Assembly: GCF_947494025.1 (NCBI RefSeq)
Contig: NZ_CANLTQ010000001.1
Location: 310,001 to 374,000 of the forward strand
DNA from: an uncultured Jannaschia sp.
Lineage (GTDB): Bacteria; Pseudomonadota; Alphaproteobacteria; Rhodobacterales; Rhodobacteraceae
Length of the DNA stretch: 64,000 bases
Direction of reading: 5' to 3'
Numbering within the stretch: the first letter of the stretch is position 1; each line of letters begins with the position of its first letter. Positions 50,026 through 58,835 of the stretch are shown in pieces. Made by a program: the position numbers and the translations under genes. A model generated the notes under the pieces. It searched no databases and was not told the DNA's origin. It saw only the letters and a program-made list of their open reading frames with translations.

Positions 50026-50829
50026 ATGCCGCGCTACGCCTTCCGCATCGAATACGACGGCCGCCCCTTCGCCGGTTGGCAGCGGCAGGACGGCCCCGCC
50101 TCCGTGCAGCAGACGCTGGAGGAGGCGCTGCGCCGGCTGGAGCCGGACATGCCCTCCGTCGCCGCCGCGGGCCGCACCGATGCCGGGGTCCATGCCACGG
50201 GGCAGGTCGCGCATGCCGACCTTTCGCGCGACTGGACGCCGTTCCGCCTGTCGGAGGCGGTGAACTGGCACCTGAAGCCCGCGCCGGTCGCGATCACCGC
50301 CTGCGTCCGGGTACCGGCGGACTGGCACGCGCGCTTCTCCGCCGTCGAGCGGCGCTACACCTTACGCATCGTCGCCCGCCGCGCGCCGCTGACGCTGGAG
50401 GCCGGGCAGGCCTGGCGCGTGATCGGCCCGCTCGATCCGGAGGCGATGCGCGCGGGGGCCGCGCTCCTGACGGGGCGGCACGACTTCACCACCTTCCGCG
50501 CCTCGATCTGCCAGGCGAAGTCGCCGGTGAAGACGCTGGACGAAATCACGGTGGAGACACGGCCCTATCCCGGCGGACAGGACATCCGCCTGCACCTGCG
50601 GGCGCGGTCGTTTCTCCACAACCAGGTCCGCTCCATCGCCGGGACGCTCGAACGCGTCGGCGCCGGAGCCTGGGTGCCGGAGCGCGTGGCCCGCGCGCTC
50701 GAGGCGCGCGACCGCGCCGCCTGCGGGCCGGTCGCGCCGCCCGACGGCCTCGTCCTGACCGGGGTCGGCTATCCCGCCGATCCCTTCGCGTCCGACGGTC
50801 GCGTGGACAGCCCCGCATCGAAGGATTAG
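50026..50829 (+). CDS. truA: tRNA pseudouridine(38-40) synthase TruA
   Basis: Isomerises U38-U40 in tRNA anticodon stem-loops. 267 aa. The catalytic Asp lies in [16 protein letters not shown] (D52), with RRYTLRIV and [17 protein letters not shown] further on, as in the family. The ATG at 50026 gives the canonical start [12 protein letters not shown]. An in-frame ATG at 49978 sits behind a much better ribosome binding site (GGGAGGAAAAGCG) and would add 16 residues, so the true start is unsettled. Divergent from ycjX; the lactate dehydrogenase gene follows after 27 bases. Confidence 0.95.
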   Translation: MPRYAFRIEYDGRPFAGWQRQDGPASVQQTLEEALRRLEPDMPSVAAAGRTDAGVHATGQVAHADLSRDWTPFRLSEAVNWHLKPAPVAITACVRVPADWHARFSAVERRYTLRIVARRAPLTLEAGQAWRVIGPLDPEAMRAGAALLTGRHDFTTFRASICQAKSPVKTLDEITVETRPYPGGQDIRLHLRARSFLHNQVRSIAGTLERVGAGAWVPERVARALEARDRAACGPVAPPDGLVLTGVGYPADPFASDGRVDSPASKD

Positions 50830-50856
50830 CAAGCTTCAGCGCTTTGGGAGGCCGCC

Positions 50857-52038
50857 ATGCCCGTCATCACCACCGTCGACGACCTGCACGAGATCTACCG
50901 TCGACGCGTGCCGAAGATGTTCTACGATTATTGCCAGTCCGGCAGCTGGACCGAGCAGACCTTCCGCGAGAACGAGACCGATTTCGACCTGATCCGCCTG
51001 CGCCAGCGCGTCGCCGTGGACATGGAGGGACGGTCGCTGAAGACGAAGATGATCGGCCGCGACGTGTCGATGCCGGTGGCGCTCGCCCCGGTCGGGCTGA
51101 CGGGGATGCAGCACGCGGACGGGGAGATCCTCGCGGCGCGGGCGGCCGAGAAGTTCGGCGTGCCGTTCACGCTCTCGACCATGTCGATCTGCTCCATCGA
51201 GGACGTGGCGCGCGAGACGCAGGCGCCGTTCTGGTTCCAGCTCTACGCGATGCGGGACGAGGATTTCATCGACCGCCTGATCGAGCGGGCGCGGGCGGCG
51301 GGCTGCGACGCGCTCGTCCTGACGCTGGACCTCCAGATCCTCGGGCAACGGCACAAGGATTTGAAGAACGGCCTGTCCGCCCCGCCGAAGCTGACCGCGA
51401 GATCCATCGCCGACATGATGACCCGCGTGCAGTGGGGCCTGGGCATGCTCAGGACCAAGCGGCGGTTCTTCGGCAACATCGTGGGCCACGCCAAGGGCGT
51501 CGCCGACGCCTCCTCGCTGTCGTCCTGGACGGCGGAGCAGTTCGACCCGCGGCTCGACTGGGACAAGATCCGGCGGATCAAGGAGAAATGGGGCGGCAAG
51601 CTGATCCTGAAGGGCATTCTCGACGCGGAGGACGCACGGATGGCGTTGCAGGTCGGCGCCGACGCGATCGTGGTCTCGAACCACGGCGGCCGCCAGCTCG
51701 ACGGGGCGCTTTCCTCGATCCGCATCCTGCCGGAAATCGTCGACGCGGTGGGCTCCGAGGTGGAGGTCCACATGGACGGCGGCATCCGCTCCGGTCAGGA
51801 CGTGCTGAAGGCGATCGCGCTCGGCGCGAAGGGCACCTATATCGGGCGCGCCTTCGTCTACGGGCTGGGCGCGATGGGCGAGCGGGGCGTGACCCATACG
51901 CTCGAGGTGATCCGCAAGGAGCTCGACACGACGATGGCGCTTTGCGGCGAAAAGGACATCCACGATGTCGGACCGCAGAACCTGCTCATCCCGAAGGGCT
52001 TCCGCGAGGCGTGGGAGCCCTGCCGGCGGAACGGCTGA
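50857..52038 (+). CDS. FMN-dependent alpha-hydroxy-acid dehydrogenase (L-lactate dehydrogenase type)
   Basis: 393 aa TIM-barrel flavoenzyme oxidising L-2-hydroxy acids, most likely L-lactate, to 2-oxo acids at the respiratory membrane. The N-terminal YDYCQSGSWTEQTFREN, the FMN-contact segment ALAPVGLTGMQHADGE, Lys in LILKGILDAEDA and the catalytic His in VVSNHGGRQLDG are all intact, followed by DGGIRSGQDVLKA. It resembles LldD, but substrate cannot be fixed from sequence. The ATG follows TTTGGGAGGCCGCC. Likely separate from truA but could be cotranscribed. Confidence 0.9.
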   Translation: MPVITTVDDLHEIYRRRVPKMFYDYCQSGSWTEQTFRENETDFDLIRLRQRVAVDMEGRSLKTKMIGRDVSMPVALAPVGLTGMQHADGEILAARAAEKFGVPFTLSTMSICSIEDVARETQAPFWFQLYAMRDEDFIDRLIERARAAGCDALVLTLDLQILGQRHKDLKNGLSAPPKLTARSIADMMTRVQWGLGMLRTKRRFFGNIVGHAKGVADASSLSSWTAEQFDPRLDWDKIRRIKEKWGGKLILKGILDAEDARMALQVGADAIVVSNHGGRQLDGALSSIRILPEIVDAVGSEVEVHMDGGIRSGQDVLKAIALGAKGTYIGRAFVYGLGAMGERGVTHTLEVIRKELDTTMALCGEKDIHDVGPQNLLIPKGFREAWEPCRRNG

Positions 52039-52086
52039 GCCGGGGGGCCGCGCCGCGACCGGCTTTCCGGGGCGCGGCGGACGGCC

Positions 52087-52563
52087 TCAGCCGTGCTCCT
52101 TCAGAAGCCGCGACTTCTGGCGTTGCCAGTCGCGCTTGGCCGCGGCCTCGCGCTTGTCGTGGACCTTCTTGCCCTTGCCGACGCCGACCTTGAGCTTCAC
52201 CATCCCGCGGTGGTTGAAATACATCACCAGCGGGACGATCGTGTAGCCCTCCCGCGCGCTCGCGTTCCAAAGCCGCGACAATTCCCGCTTCGACGCCAGG
52301 AGCTTGCGCCGCCGCCGCTCCTCGTGGCCGAAGGTCTTGGCCTGCGCGTAGGGGGCGATGTAGCCGTTCACCAGCCACAACTCGCCGTCCTTCACCTCGG
52401 CGTAGCTTTCGGCGATGTTGCTGCCGCCCTGCCGGAGGGACTTCACCTCGGACCCTTCGAGCATGATCCCGCATTCGAGATCGTCCTCGATGGCGTAATC
52501 GTACCGTGCTCGCCGGTTCTCGGCGATCACCTTGTAGTTCTTGTCCTTGGTATCCTTGGCCAT
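52087..52563 (-). CDS. smpB: SsrA-binding protein SmpB
   Basis: Partner of tmRNA in trans-translation. 158 aa. The family opening ([17 protein letters not shown]), the core [26 protein letters not shown], and the C-terminal tail rich in Lys and Arg ([24 protein letters not shown]) that enters the mRNA channel are all present. The gene is followed downstream on the minus strand only by the convergent lactate dehydrogenase end. dapA lies upstream on the same strand (46-base gap), as in many alphaproteobacteria. Confidence 0.97.
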   Translation of the reverse strand: MAKDTKDKNYKVIAENRRARYDYAIEDDLECGIMLEGSEVKSLRQGGSNIAESYAEVKDGELWLVNGYIAPYAQAKTFGHEERRRRKLLASKRELSRLWNASAREGYTIVPLVMYFNHRGMVKLKVGVGKGKKVHDKREAAAKRDWQRQKSRLLKEHG

Positions 52564-52609
52564 GGGGAGCAGTTAGGCATCCGGGCCGGCGCTGTCCACC
52601 GGCCGCGGT

Positions 52610-53482
52610 TCAACTCAGGAGGTCGGCGTGGCGCATCGCCGCCTCGATCAGGGCGCGCGTGCCGTCGGTGATCGGCGCGATCGGAAGGCGCACCTCGTCC
52701 GAGCAGCGGTCCAGCATGGAGAGGGCGGCCTTCGCGCCGACCACGCCCGGCTCCGCGAAGATCGACTGATGCAGCGGCATGAGCCGGTCCTGGATCTCGA
52801 GCGCCCGGGCATAGTTGCCGTCGAGGCAGGCCTGCTGAAGCTCCGCGCAGAGGCGCGGCGCGACGTTGGCCGTGACCGAGATGCAGCCGACCCCGCCCTG
52901 CGCGTTGAAGCCGTGCGCCGTCGCGTCCTCGCCCGAAAGCTGCACGAAGTCGGGCCCGCAGGTGATGCGCTGCGCGCTGACCCGCGCGAGATCGCCGGTC
53001 GCGTCCTTCACGCCCACGATGTTGGGCAGCTTCGCGAGCTCGCCCATGGTGACGGGGTTCATGTCGACCGCGGACCGGCCGGGGATGTTGTAGATGACGA
53101 TCGGCAGCCCGACCTCCGCCAGCGCGGCGAAATGCCTGACGAGGCCGGCCTGCGTCGGCTTGTTGTAATAGGGCGTCACGACCAGCGCCGCGTCCGCCCC
53201 GACCTTGCGGGCGTACTCGACGAAGCGCTGCGCCTCGACGGTGTTGTTCGACCCGGCGCCGGCGATCACCGGGATCCGGCCCGCGGCGCGCTTGACCACG
53301 GCGGCGATGACGGCCTCGTGCTCCGCATGGGTGAGGGTCGGGCTTTCGCCGGTCGTGCCGACGGGGACAAGCCCGTGCGACCCCTCGGCGATCTGCCAGT
53401 CGACCAGCGCGTCGAGCGTCGCGAAATCCACCTCGCCGGCCTTGAACGGCGTCACCAGGGCAGGCATCGAGCCTTTGAACAT
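52610..53482 (-). CDS. dapA: 4-hydroxy-tetrahydrodipicolinate synthase
   Basis: First committed enzyme of lysine/diaminopimelate synthesis, condensing pyruvate and aspartate semialdehyde. 290 aa. Signature [29 protein letters not shown], the catalytic-triad Tyr in [11 protein letters not shown] and the Schiff-base Lys in [11 protein letters not shown] are all intact. The ATG at 53482 follows AGGAGGACGACGCG. Probably cotranscribed with smpB; divergent from the lytic transglycosylase gene. Confidence 0.97.
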   Translation of the reverse strand: MFKGSMPALVTPFKAGEVDFATLDALVDWQIAEGSHGLVPVGTTGESPTLTHAEHEAVIAAVVKRAAGRIPVIAGAGSNNTVEAQRFVEYARKVGADAALVVTPYYNKPTQAGLVRHFAALAEVGLPIVIYNIPGRSAVDMNPVTMGELAKLPNIVGVKDATGDLARVSAQRITCGPDFVQLSGEDATAHGFNAQGGVGCISVTANVAPRLCAELQQACLDGNYARALEIQDRLMPLHQSIFAEPGVVGAKAALSMLDRCSDEVRLPIAPITDGTRALIEAAMRHADLLS

Positions 53483-53605
53483 CGCGTCGTCCTCCTGCGG
53501 GGAAATCGTCGCGCCGTTCCTATCCGTGGCCTGCCGGCGCGGCAAGGCGAAGCATTCTTGCGAAATTCCTCCTGTGGTCGGTCGCGCGGCGGCGAAAATC
53601 GCGCT

Positions 53606-55600
53606 ATGCGGATACTCGACATGATCAGATTTTTTCTCGCCCCCCTCGCCGCCCTTCTGCTGTCCCTGCCGGCCGCTGCCGATCCCGCGCTCGGTCGCGG
53701 CTTGTCCGCGTTGCGCGACGGCCAGCTGGACGAGGCCCGCGCCACCCTGTCCGAGATCGTCGATCCGGTCGCGCGCGACGTCCTGCACTGGCACCTGCTG
53801 CGCCTGCGGCGGGGCGGCTTCGCCGAGGGCGAGGCGTTCCTCGCCCGAAACGGCGACTGGCCCGGGCTGGATCTCCTGCGCGCGCGGGTGGAACTCGACA
53901 TTCCCGTGACCACGGAGCCGGACCGCATCGCCGCCTTCTTCGCCGCCGACCCCCCGCAGACCGGCAAGGGCGCGCTGCTCCTCGCCGTGGCGCTTCGCGC
54001 GCTGGACCTGCCGGCGGAGGCCGAGGTGGTCGCGGTCGAGGCCTGGCTCGGCCTGCCGATGACCGCATCCACGGAGGCGGGCTTTCTCGAGCTTTTCGGC
54101 GAGCTGCTCCGCCCCTTCGACGCGGCGCGGCTCGACGCGCTTCTCTGGGCGGGGGAGACCGACGCGGCGGAGCGGACGTTGCGGCGCGTTTCGGGGCCCG
54201 AAGCGGCGCTGGCCCGCGCGCGGATCGCGCTTCGGATCGGCGCGGGAAACGTCGACACACTGATCGCCGCCGTGCCCGACGGATACCGCGACCATCCCGG
54301 TCTGGCCTACGAGCGGTTCCGCTGGCGGCTGGACAAGGGGCGCACCGAAGATGCGCTGGAGCTGCTCTTCGCCTACGACGAGAGCGCGGACACGCTCGGA
54401 AACCCCGCTGCGTGGGGGGACCACCGGGAGCGGCTCGCCCGCGGCCAGATGCAGGACGGCCACCACGCGGACGCCTACCGCATCGCCGCGCGGAACCACC
54501 TGCGGGAGGGCGGGGAGGAGGTTGCCGGCAACGAATGGCTGGCCGGCTACATCGCGCTGCGCTTTCTGGACCGGCCCGAGGTCGCGGCCGCGCATTTCCG
54601 GACCTTCGATGCGAGCGTCGCCTCGCCGATCTCGAAGGGACGGGCCGGCTACTGGCTTGGCCGCGCGCTGGAGGCATCCGGCGATCTTGCGGGTGCCGGG
54701 ACCGCCTATGCCGCCGGCGCGCGATACCAGACCAGCTTCTACGGGCAGCTCGCCGCCGCACGGGGCAACCTTCCAGCCGATCCGCGGCTTGCCGGGACAG
54801 AAACCTTTCCGCCGCTCGACGAGACCTCCTTCGCCGACAGCTCCGTTCTCGCCGCCGCCCGCCTTCTCGGCGGGATGGGGGAACAGAACCTCGCGGAGCG
54901 GTTCCTGACCCATCTGGCCGAAGGCCTGCAGCGCGAGGAGATCGGCACCCTGATCGACGTCGCGCTCGACGAGCTGGAGGACCCGCATGTCGCGCTCCTG
55001 ATCGCCAAGCGCGCGGCGCAGGCCGGGCACGAGCTGCATCGCGGCTACTTCCCCGTCACCGAACTCGCCGCGATGGACAGCCCCGTCGCGCCCGAGCTCG
55101 CGCTTTCCATCGCGCGCCGGGAAAGCGAGTTCGACCCGGTCGTCGTGTCCCATGCCGGCGCGGCCGGGCTGATGCAGCTCATGCCCGGCACGGCGCGGGA
55201 GATGGCGGGGCTCGTCGGCCTGCCCTACCGGCCGGCCGCCCTGACGCGGGAGCCGGACTACAACGCGCGCCTCGGCACGGCCTATCTCGGCGAGCTGGAG
55301 GTCGAGTTCGGGCATTCGCCGATCCTCGTGCCGGCCGCCTACAATGCCGGGCCGTCGCGCGCGCGGCTCTGGTCGCTCGAGATGGGCCATCCGGGGCTGC
55401 CCAGCGTCGATGTCGTCGACTGGATCGAGGACGTGCCGTTCTCGGAGACCCGGAACTACATCATGCGCGTCTCCGAAAGCCTGCTGCCCTACCACGCGCG
55501 CATGACCGGGGAGGTCGATCGCGTCCCGCTTCCGGACTGGCTCAAGGGAGGCTACGGGGATCTGGCGCGGCACGGCGTCCGGTCGAGCCGCAACGAGTGA
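53606..55600 (+). CDS. lytic murein transglycosylase (Slt70-like)
   Basis: Periplasmic enzyme that cleaves peptidoglycan to 1,6-anhydro-muropeptides. 664 aa. The signal peptide ends near LPAAADP; a long superhelical region of TPR-like alpha-hairpins (~25-470) is followed by a C-type lysozyme-like catalytic domain: [13 protein letters not shown] with catalytic Glu (~506), [26 protein letters not shown] and [13 protein letters not shown]. The ATG at 53606 is followed by another at 53621 ([14 protein letters not shown]), an equally possible start. Divergent from dapA. Confidence 0.93.
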   Translation: MRILDMIRFFLAPLAALLLSLPAAADPALGRGLSALRDGQLDEARATLSEIVDPVARDVLHWHLLRLRRGGFAEGEAFLARNGDWPGLDLLRARVELDIPVTTEPDRIAAFFAADPPQTGKGALLLAVALRALDLPAEAEVVAVEAWLGLPMTASTEAGFLELFGELLRPFDAARLDALLWAGETDAAERTLRRVSGPEAALARARIALRIGAGNVDTLIAAVPDGYRDHPGLAYERFRWRLDKGRTEDALELLFAYDESADTLGNPAAWGDHRERLARGQMQDGHHADAYRIAARNHLREGGEEVAGNEWLAGYIALRFLDRPEVAAAHFRTFDASVASPISKGRAGYWLGRALEASGDLAGAGTAYAAGARYQTSFYGQLAAARGNLPADPRLAGTETFPPLDETSFADSSVLAAARLLGGMGEQNLAERFLTHLAEGLQREEIGTLIDVALDELEDPHVALLIAKRAAQAGHELHRGYFPVTELAAMDSPVAPELALSIARRESEFDPVVVSHAGAAGLMQLMPGTAREMAGLVGLPYRPAALTREPDYNARLGTAYLGELEVEFGHSPILVPAAYNAGPSRARLWSLEMGHPGLPSVDVVDWIEDVPFSETRNYIMRVSESLLPYHARMTGEVDRVPLPDWLKGGYGDLARHGVRSSRNE

Positions 55601-55604
55601 GCCG

Positions 55605-56261
55605 TCAGGTGGGCAGGACGCCCCGCGTCATGTGGCGCTTGCGCCCGGAGCCCGCGCAGCGCTCCACCGCGAATCCGGCCCGGGCGAGCGACGCGCGGAC
55701 ATGCCCCGCCGCCGTATAGGTCGCGAAGGTGCCGCCCGGCGCGGTATGGCGAGCGACCTCCGCCATCAACGCCGTCTCCCACATTTCGGGGTTCCGCGCG
55801 GGCGAGAAGCCGTCGAGGAACCAGGCGTCGGCGCGGCCGTCCCATCCGGCGAGCGTCTGCCGCGCGTCCCCCTCGACGATCTCCACGTCCATGCCGGAAA
55901 GCGCGATGCGGCGCGCCGGCCACTGATCGAGCAGCGCGGTCGCGTCGAGCCCGGGGAACGCTGCGAGCGCCCGGGCCATGTCGTCCCGCGCCATCGGCCA
56001 AGCCTCGAAAGAGGTGAAGCGCAGCCGTCCAGGTCCGGTCCAGTCCCGCGACAGGACGAGCGCGTTGAGGCCCGTCCCGAAGCCGAGCTCCGCGATGTGG
56101 AACCCGTCGTGGAGGCGCGCCGGCAGTCCGTTGCCCGCGAGAAAGACGTGCTGCGTCTCCGCGACCCCGTCGGCCAGAGAAAAATACGGATCGTCGAAGC
56201 GCCGGGCGACCGGCGTGCCGTCGCGCCAGTCGATCTCCGGCGATGGGTTTCCGTCGCGCAT
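55605..56261 (-). CDS. mnmD: tRNA (mnm5s2U34) methyltransferase MnmD
   Basis: 218-aa stand-alone methyltransferase equivalent to the N-terminal domain of MnmC, which methylates nm5s2U34 to mnm5s2U34 in tRNAs for Glu, Lys and Gln. Motifs: opening [24 protein letters not shown]-binding [12 protein letters not shown], and [16 protein letters not shown], the conserved DUF752 block. The ATG at 56261 gives [12 protein letters not shown], with AGGGCAGGGA upstream. The MnmC-like oxidoreductase is encoded divergently 55 bases away. Confidence 0.92.
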   Translation of the reverse strand: MRDGNPSPEIDWRDGTPVARRFDDPYFSLADGVAETQHVFLAGNGLPARLHDGFHIAELGFGTGLNALVLSRDWTGPGRLRFTSFEAWPMARDDMARALAAFPGLDATALLDQWPARRIALSGMDVEIVEGDARQTLAGWDGRADAWFLDGFSPARNPEMWETALMAEVARHTAPGGTFATYTAAGHVRASLARAGFAVERCAGSGRKRHMTRGVLPT

Positions 56262-56316
56262 TCCCTGCCCTATCCCGCATGCGATCGAACCGACGGCATG
56301 ACGCGAAGGACCGGCT

Positions 56317-57357
56317 TTGGCAATCGACGCGACGATCCTCGGGGCCGGCATCTTCGGCCTGTCCTGCGCCTGGGCGATGGTCAGACGGGGCGCGCGAGTG
56401 CGGGTGATCGACCCGAACGGCATCGCCGCCGGCGCGTCCGGTGGCATCGTCGGCGCTCTCGCGCCCCATGTGCCCGAGCAGTGGAACGCGAAAAAGGCGT
56501 TCCAGCTCGACAGCCTCCTCATGGCCGAAACCTGGTGGGCCGATGTCGCGGCGGCGGGCGGCGGCGATCCGGGCTACGCGCGCGCCGGACGGCTCCAGCC
56601 GATCCCCGACGCGGCGGCGGAGGCGCTCGCGGCGGAGCGGGCCGAGGGCGCACGCGCCCTTTGGCGCGGGGCCGCCACGTGGCGGATCGAACCCGCGCCG
56701 GACAGCTGGTCCCCCGGCACGCTCCGGGTGATCCGCGACACGCTCTCCGCCCGCATCCATCCCGCCCGCGCCTGCGACGCGCTTGCCCGGGCGCTGCGCG
56801 AACGAGGCGCGGAGATCGCCCGCGAAGGTGCGGCGGGCGGCACGGTGCTGCATGCGACCGGGTGGCGGGGCCTCGCGGCGCTTTCCGACTCGCAGGGTCG
56901 GTCCGGCGGGGTTGGCGTGAAGGGACAGGCCGCCCTCCTCGACCTCGATCGCCGGGATCGGCCGCAGCTCTTCGTGGACGGGCTCCACGTCGTCCCCCAT
57001 GCCGACGGAACTACGGCGATCGGCTCCACCACCGAGCGCGACTTCGACGGCACCGATACGGACGATCAGCTCGACGCCCTCCTTGCCCGCGCCCGCGCGG
57101 CGGTGCCGGAACTCGCGGACGCGCCTGTCCTGCGACGCTGGGCCGGCATCCGTCCACGTGCCCGGTCGCGCGCGCCGCTCCTCGGAGCCTGGCCCGGGCG
57201 GCCGGGGCACTTCGTTGCCAACGGTGGTTTCAAGATCGGCTTCGGGATGGCGCCGAAAATCGCGGAGGCGATGGCCAACCTGATCCTCGACGGGCACGAC
57301 GCGATTCCAGAGGCGTTCTCGACCGCCGGGCTTGCGCGCCGGTCCGGGGCGGACTAA
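56317..57357 (+). CDS. FAD-dependent oxidoreductase (MnmC2-like)
   Basis: 346-aa DAO-type flavoprotein. N-terminal Rossmann FAD motif ATILGAGIFGLSCAWAMVRRG (~5-25, GxGxxG), and the DAO core VGALAPHVPEQWNAKKAFQLDSL, reminiscent of the C-terminal MnmC domain that removes the carboxymethyl group in wobble-uridine maturation. The start is TTG at 56317, preceded by AAGGA with six-base spacing; no in-frame ATG gives the Rossmann strand. It is divergent from mnmD, which supports a split MnmC, but a general amino-acid oxidase is not excluded. Confidence 0.8.
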   Translation: MAIDATILGAGIFGLSCAWAMVRRGARVRVIDPNGIAAGASGGIVGALAPHVPEQWNAKKAFQLDSLLMAETWWADVAAAGGGDPGYARAGRLQPIPDAAAEALAAERAEGARALWRGAATWRIEPAPDSWSPGTLRVIRDTLSARIHPARACDALARALRERGAEIAREGAAGGTVLHATGWRGLAALSDSQGRSGGVGVKGQAALLDLDRRDRPQLFVDGLHVVPHADGTTAIGSTTERDFDGTDTDDQLDALLARARAAVPELADAPVLRRWAGIRPRARSRAPLLGAWPGRPGHFVANGGFKIGFGMAPKIAEAMANLILDGHDAIPEAFSTAGLARRSGAD

Positions 57358-57416
57358 TAGGCGGGTCGCCCTGCGGGGCCATGTCTCCGACCACCATGTC
57401 AAAACGGGTATCCGGA

Positions 57417-58019
57417 ATGTCTCTCCTCCCCGCCATCGCCGCGATGGCCCTTATCGTCGTCGCTTCCAATATCGGCGTGCAGTTCCTGATCGCCGACGGG
57501 TGGCTCACCTGGGGGGCGTTCAGCTATCCGCTGGCCTTTCTCGTCACCGATCTGACCAACCGCCTCCAGGGGCCAGCGGCGGCGCGGAAAGTGGTGCTCG
57601 CGGGTTTTGCGACCGGCCTCCTTTGCTCGCTGGTCGGCACGCAGATCGTGGGCGAGTTCGGCCCGCTCGTGACCCTGCGCATCGCGCTCGCCTCGGCGAC
57701 GGCGTTCCTCGCGGCGCAGTTCATCGACCTCGGCGTGTTCTCGCGCCTCCGCGACCGGCCCTGGTTCGTGGCGCCGCTCGCTTCCTCGCTCATCGGCTCC
57801 ATGGTGGATACGGCGCTGTTCTTCTCGATCGCCTTCGCCGGCTTCCTGGCCTTCCCCGCAAGCTGGGGCGACGTGGCATGGGCGCAGGAAGGAACGGCGT
57901 TCGGCCCGCTCTGGGTGGCGCTGGCGCTGGCGGACTGGACGGTGAAGCTCGCGGTGGCGCTGGTGGCGCTGGTGCCGTTCCGTGTGGTCACGATGACGTT
58001 TCGGCGACGGGTGGTATGA
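57417..58019 (+). CDS. VUT family transporter (YhhQ-like, queuosine precursor type)
   Basis: 200 aa, about six TM helices, with the PF02592 features FSYPLAFLVTDLTNR and a late IDLGVFSRLRDRPWFVAPLASS followed by MVDTALFFSIAFAGF. YhhQ-type members import queuosine precursors in other bacteria; the neighbouring tRNA-modification genes are compatible with that. Three in-frame starts are possible (57381, 57396, 57417); I chose 57417 (MSLLPAIAAMALIVV) because it puts the first helix at the N-terminus with GGTATCCGGA upstream. Same strand as the MnmC-like gene. Confidence 0.85.
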   Translation: MSLLPAIAAMALIVVASNIGVQFLIADGWLTWGAFSYPLAFLVTDLTNRLQGPAAARKVVLAGFATGLLCSLVGTQIVGEFGPLVTLRIALASATAFLAAQFIDLGVFSRLRDRPWFVAPLASSLIGSMVDTALFFSIAFAGFLAFPASWGDVAWAQEGTAFGPLWVALALADWTVKLAVALVALVPFRVVTMTFRRRVV

Positions 58020-58073
58020 GGGGGGTTGACCGGTACGAGATCTATGGCAAGGTCCGGCCTATCGGCAACCCAG

Positions 58074-58090
58074 CGAAAGGAGGTGATCCA
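58074..58090 (+). promoter_or_regulatory. exceptionally long Shine-Dalgarno match
   Basis: GAAAGGAGGTGATCCAG, counting the first base of the GTG, is complementary to about 17 bases of the typical alphaproteobacterial 16S rRNA 3' end, far longer than the 5-7 bases usual in this window. It directly abuts a GTG start codon. Confidence 0.6.
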
Positions 58091-58147
58091 GTGTCTAGAA
58101 AGATGGTGGAGAATGCGGTCGGGACAACTTCGGAGGGCCGTGTCTAG
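58091..58147 (+). CDS. 18-aa ORF behind a maximal ribosome binding site
   Basis: GTG-started frame of 19 codons including stop, encoding MSRKMVENAVGTTSEGRV. The start and the stop lie in identical octamers GTGTCTAG (58091-58098 and 58140-58147). The peptide is hydrophilic and matches no family I know. About 70 bases after the stop comes a strong intrinsic terminator, so this may be a short independent mRNA, a leader peptide or a ribosome-binding small RNA. The spacing between the SD core (GGAGG) and the GTG is about 8 bases, workable for initiation. Confidence 0.45.
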   Translation: MSRKMVENAVGTTSEGRV

Positions 58148-58215
58148 GGCAGCCCCTCGGCACTTTTTTCCGTGGCGGGTCAATGACCTAACCGACCCCG
58201 CCTCCTGAACTTTCG

Positions 58216-58247
58216 GAAGGCCGCTCCCGTGTCGAGGAGCGGCCTTC
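58216..58247 (+). terminator. strong intrinsic terminator
   Basis: Perfect 12-bp stem GAAGGCCGCTCC/GGAGCGGCCTTC with loop CGTGTCGA, followed by TTTCGTTTT. The best terminator in the window, sitting about 70 bases after the 18-codon ORF. Confidence 0.85.
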
Positions 58248-58332
58248 TTTCGTTTTCGGCCCCCCCCGATCCGCGCCCCGACGGGCGCCTGCCGGACCCC
58301 CGACCCCCCCCTTTTTCCCCCGTGTTCGGGGC

Positions 58333-58365
58333 GTGTTACGGCTGTGTTACGGCTGTGTTATGGCT
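58333..58365 (+). repeat. 11-bp tandem repeat, three copies
   Basis: Unit GTGTTACGGCT occurs twice exactly and a third time with one change (GTGTTATGGCT), ending 50 bases before the arfB start. The period of 11 is close to a helical turn, which would suit side-by-side protein binding or slipped-strand variation. Confidence 0.85.
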
Positions 58366-58415
58366 GTGCCACACGCCCCCGCCCCTGCCCCCCGTCCGAG
58401 GACTTCGCCCCGCCC

Positions 58416-58835
58416 GTGCCGCTTCACGTGACCCCGCAGATCGAGATCCAGGACTGGGAGATGACGGAGCAGTTCGTGCGCGCCTCCGGGCCGGGCGGGC
58501 AGAACGTCAACAAGGTGTCCTCGGCGGTGGAGCTGCGCTTCGAGGCGGAGCGGTCCCCGGCCCTGCCCGGCCCGGTCAAGGCGCGGCTGCGGCGGCTGGC
58601 CGGGCGGCGCTGGACCAAGGACGGGGCGGTGGTGATCCAGGTCTCCGAGGAACGCTCCCAGACCCGCAACCGCGAGATCGCCCGCGACCGGCTCGCGGCG
58701 CTCCTGCGGGCGGCGAGCGTGGCGCCGAAGCGGCGGGTGAAGACGCGCGTTTCGGCCAACCAGAAGCGCAAGCGGGTGGAGGCGAAGAAGCGGCGGGGCG
58801 AGGTGAAGGCGCTCCGGGGCGAGGTGGAGGAATGA
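58416..58835 (+). CDS. arfB: alternative ribosome-rescue factor ArfB
   Basis: Codon-independent peptidyl-tRNA hydrolase that frees stalled ribosomes when tmRNA/SmpB is insufficient. 139 aa. The release-factor GGQ motif lies at residues 27-29 (SGPGGQNVNK), and the basic C-terminal tail (KRRVKTRVSANQKRKRVEAKKRRG) that sits in the mRNA channel is intact. The start is GTG at 58416 (MPLHVTPQIEIQDWEM), the family N-terminus; the frame is open further upstream through the tandem repeat but without support. Its stop overlaps the next start. Confidence 0.93.
   Translation: MPLHVTPQIEIQDWEMTEQFVRASGPGGQNVNKVSSAVELRFEAERSPALPGPVKARLRRLAGRRWTKDGAVVIQVSEERSQTRNREIARDRLAALLRAASVAPKRRVKTRVSANQKRKRVEAKKRRGEVKALRGEVEE

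Larger units (their letters stand above)
58148..58415. other. intergenic region upstream of arfB
   Basis: Holds the terminator at 58216-58247, a C-rich low-complexity stretch (58258-58320) and an 11-bp tandem repeat (58333-58365). I see no further gene. The open frame running through it on the plus strand is the upstream extension of the arfB frame. Confidence 0.5.

Noticed and set aside
55632-58019. 795-codon plus-strand frame ending in the VUT transporter
   Set aside because: The upstream part runs antisense to mnmD and out of frame through the flavoprotein gene; only the C-terminal 200 residues form the transporter.
58091-58147. 16S rRNA fragment or primer-derived artefact as an explanation for the long Shine-Dalgarno match
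   Set aside because: Only about 17 bases match the complement of the 16S 3' end, and the following bases diverge and lead to an ORF and terminator. I kept it as a finding but cannot exclude this fully.
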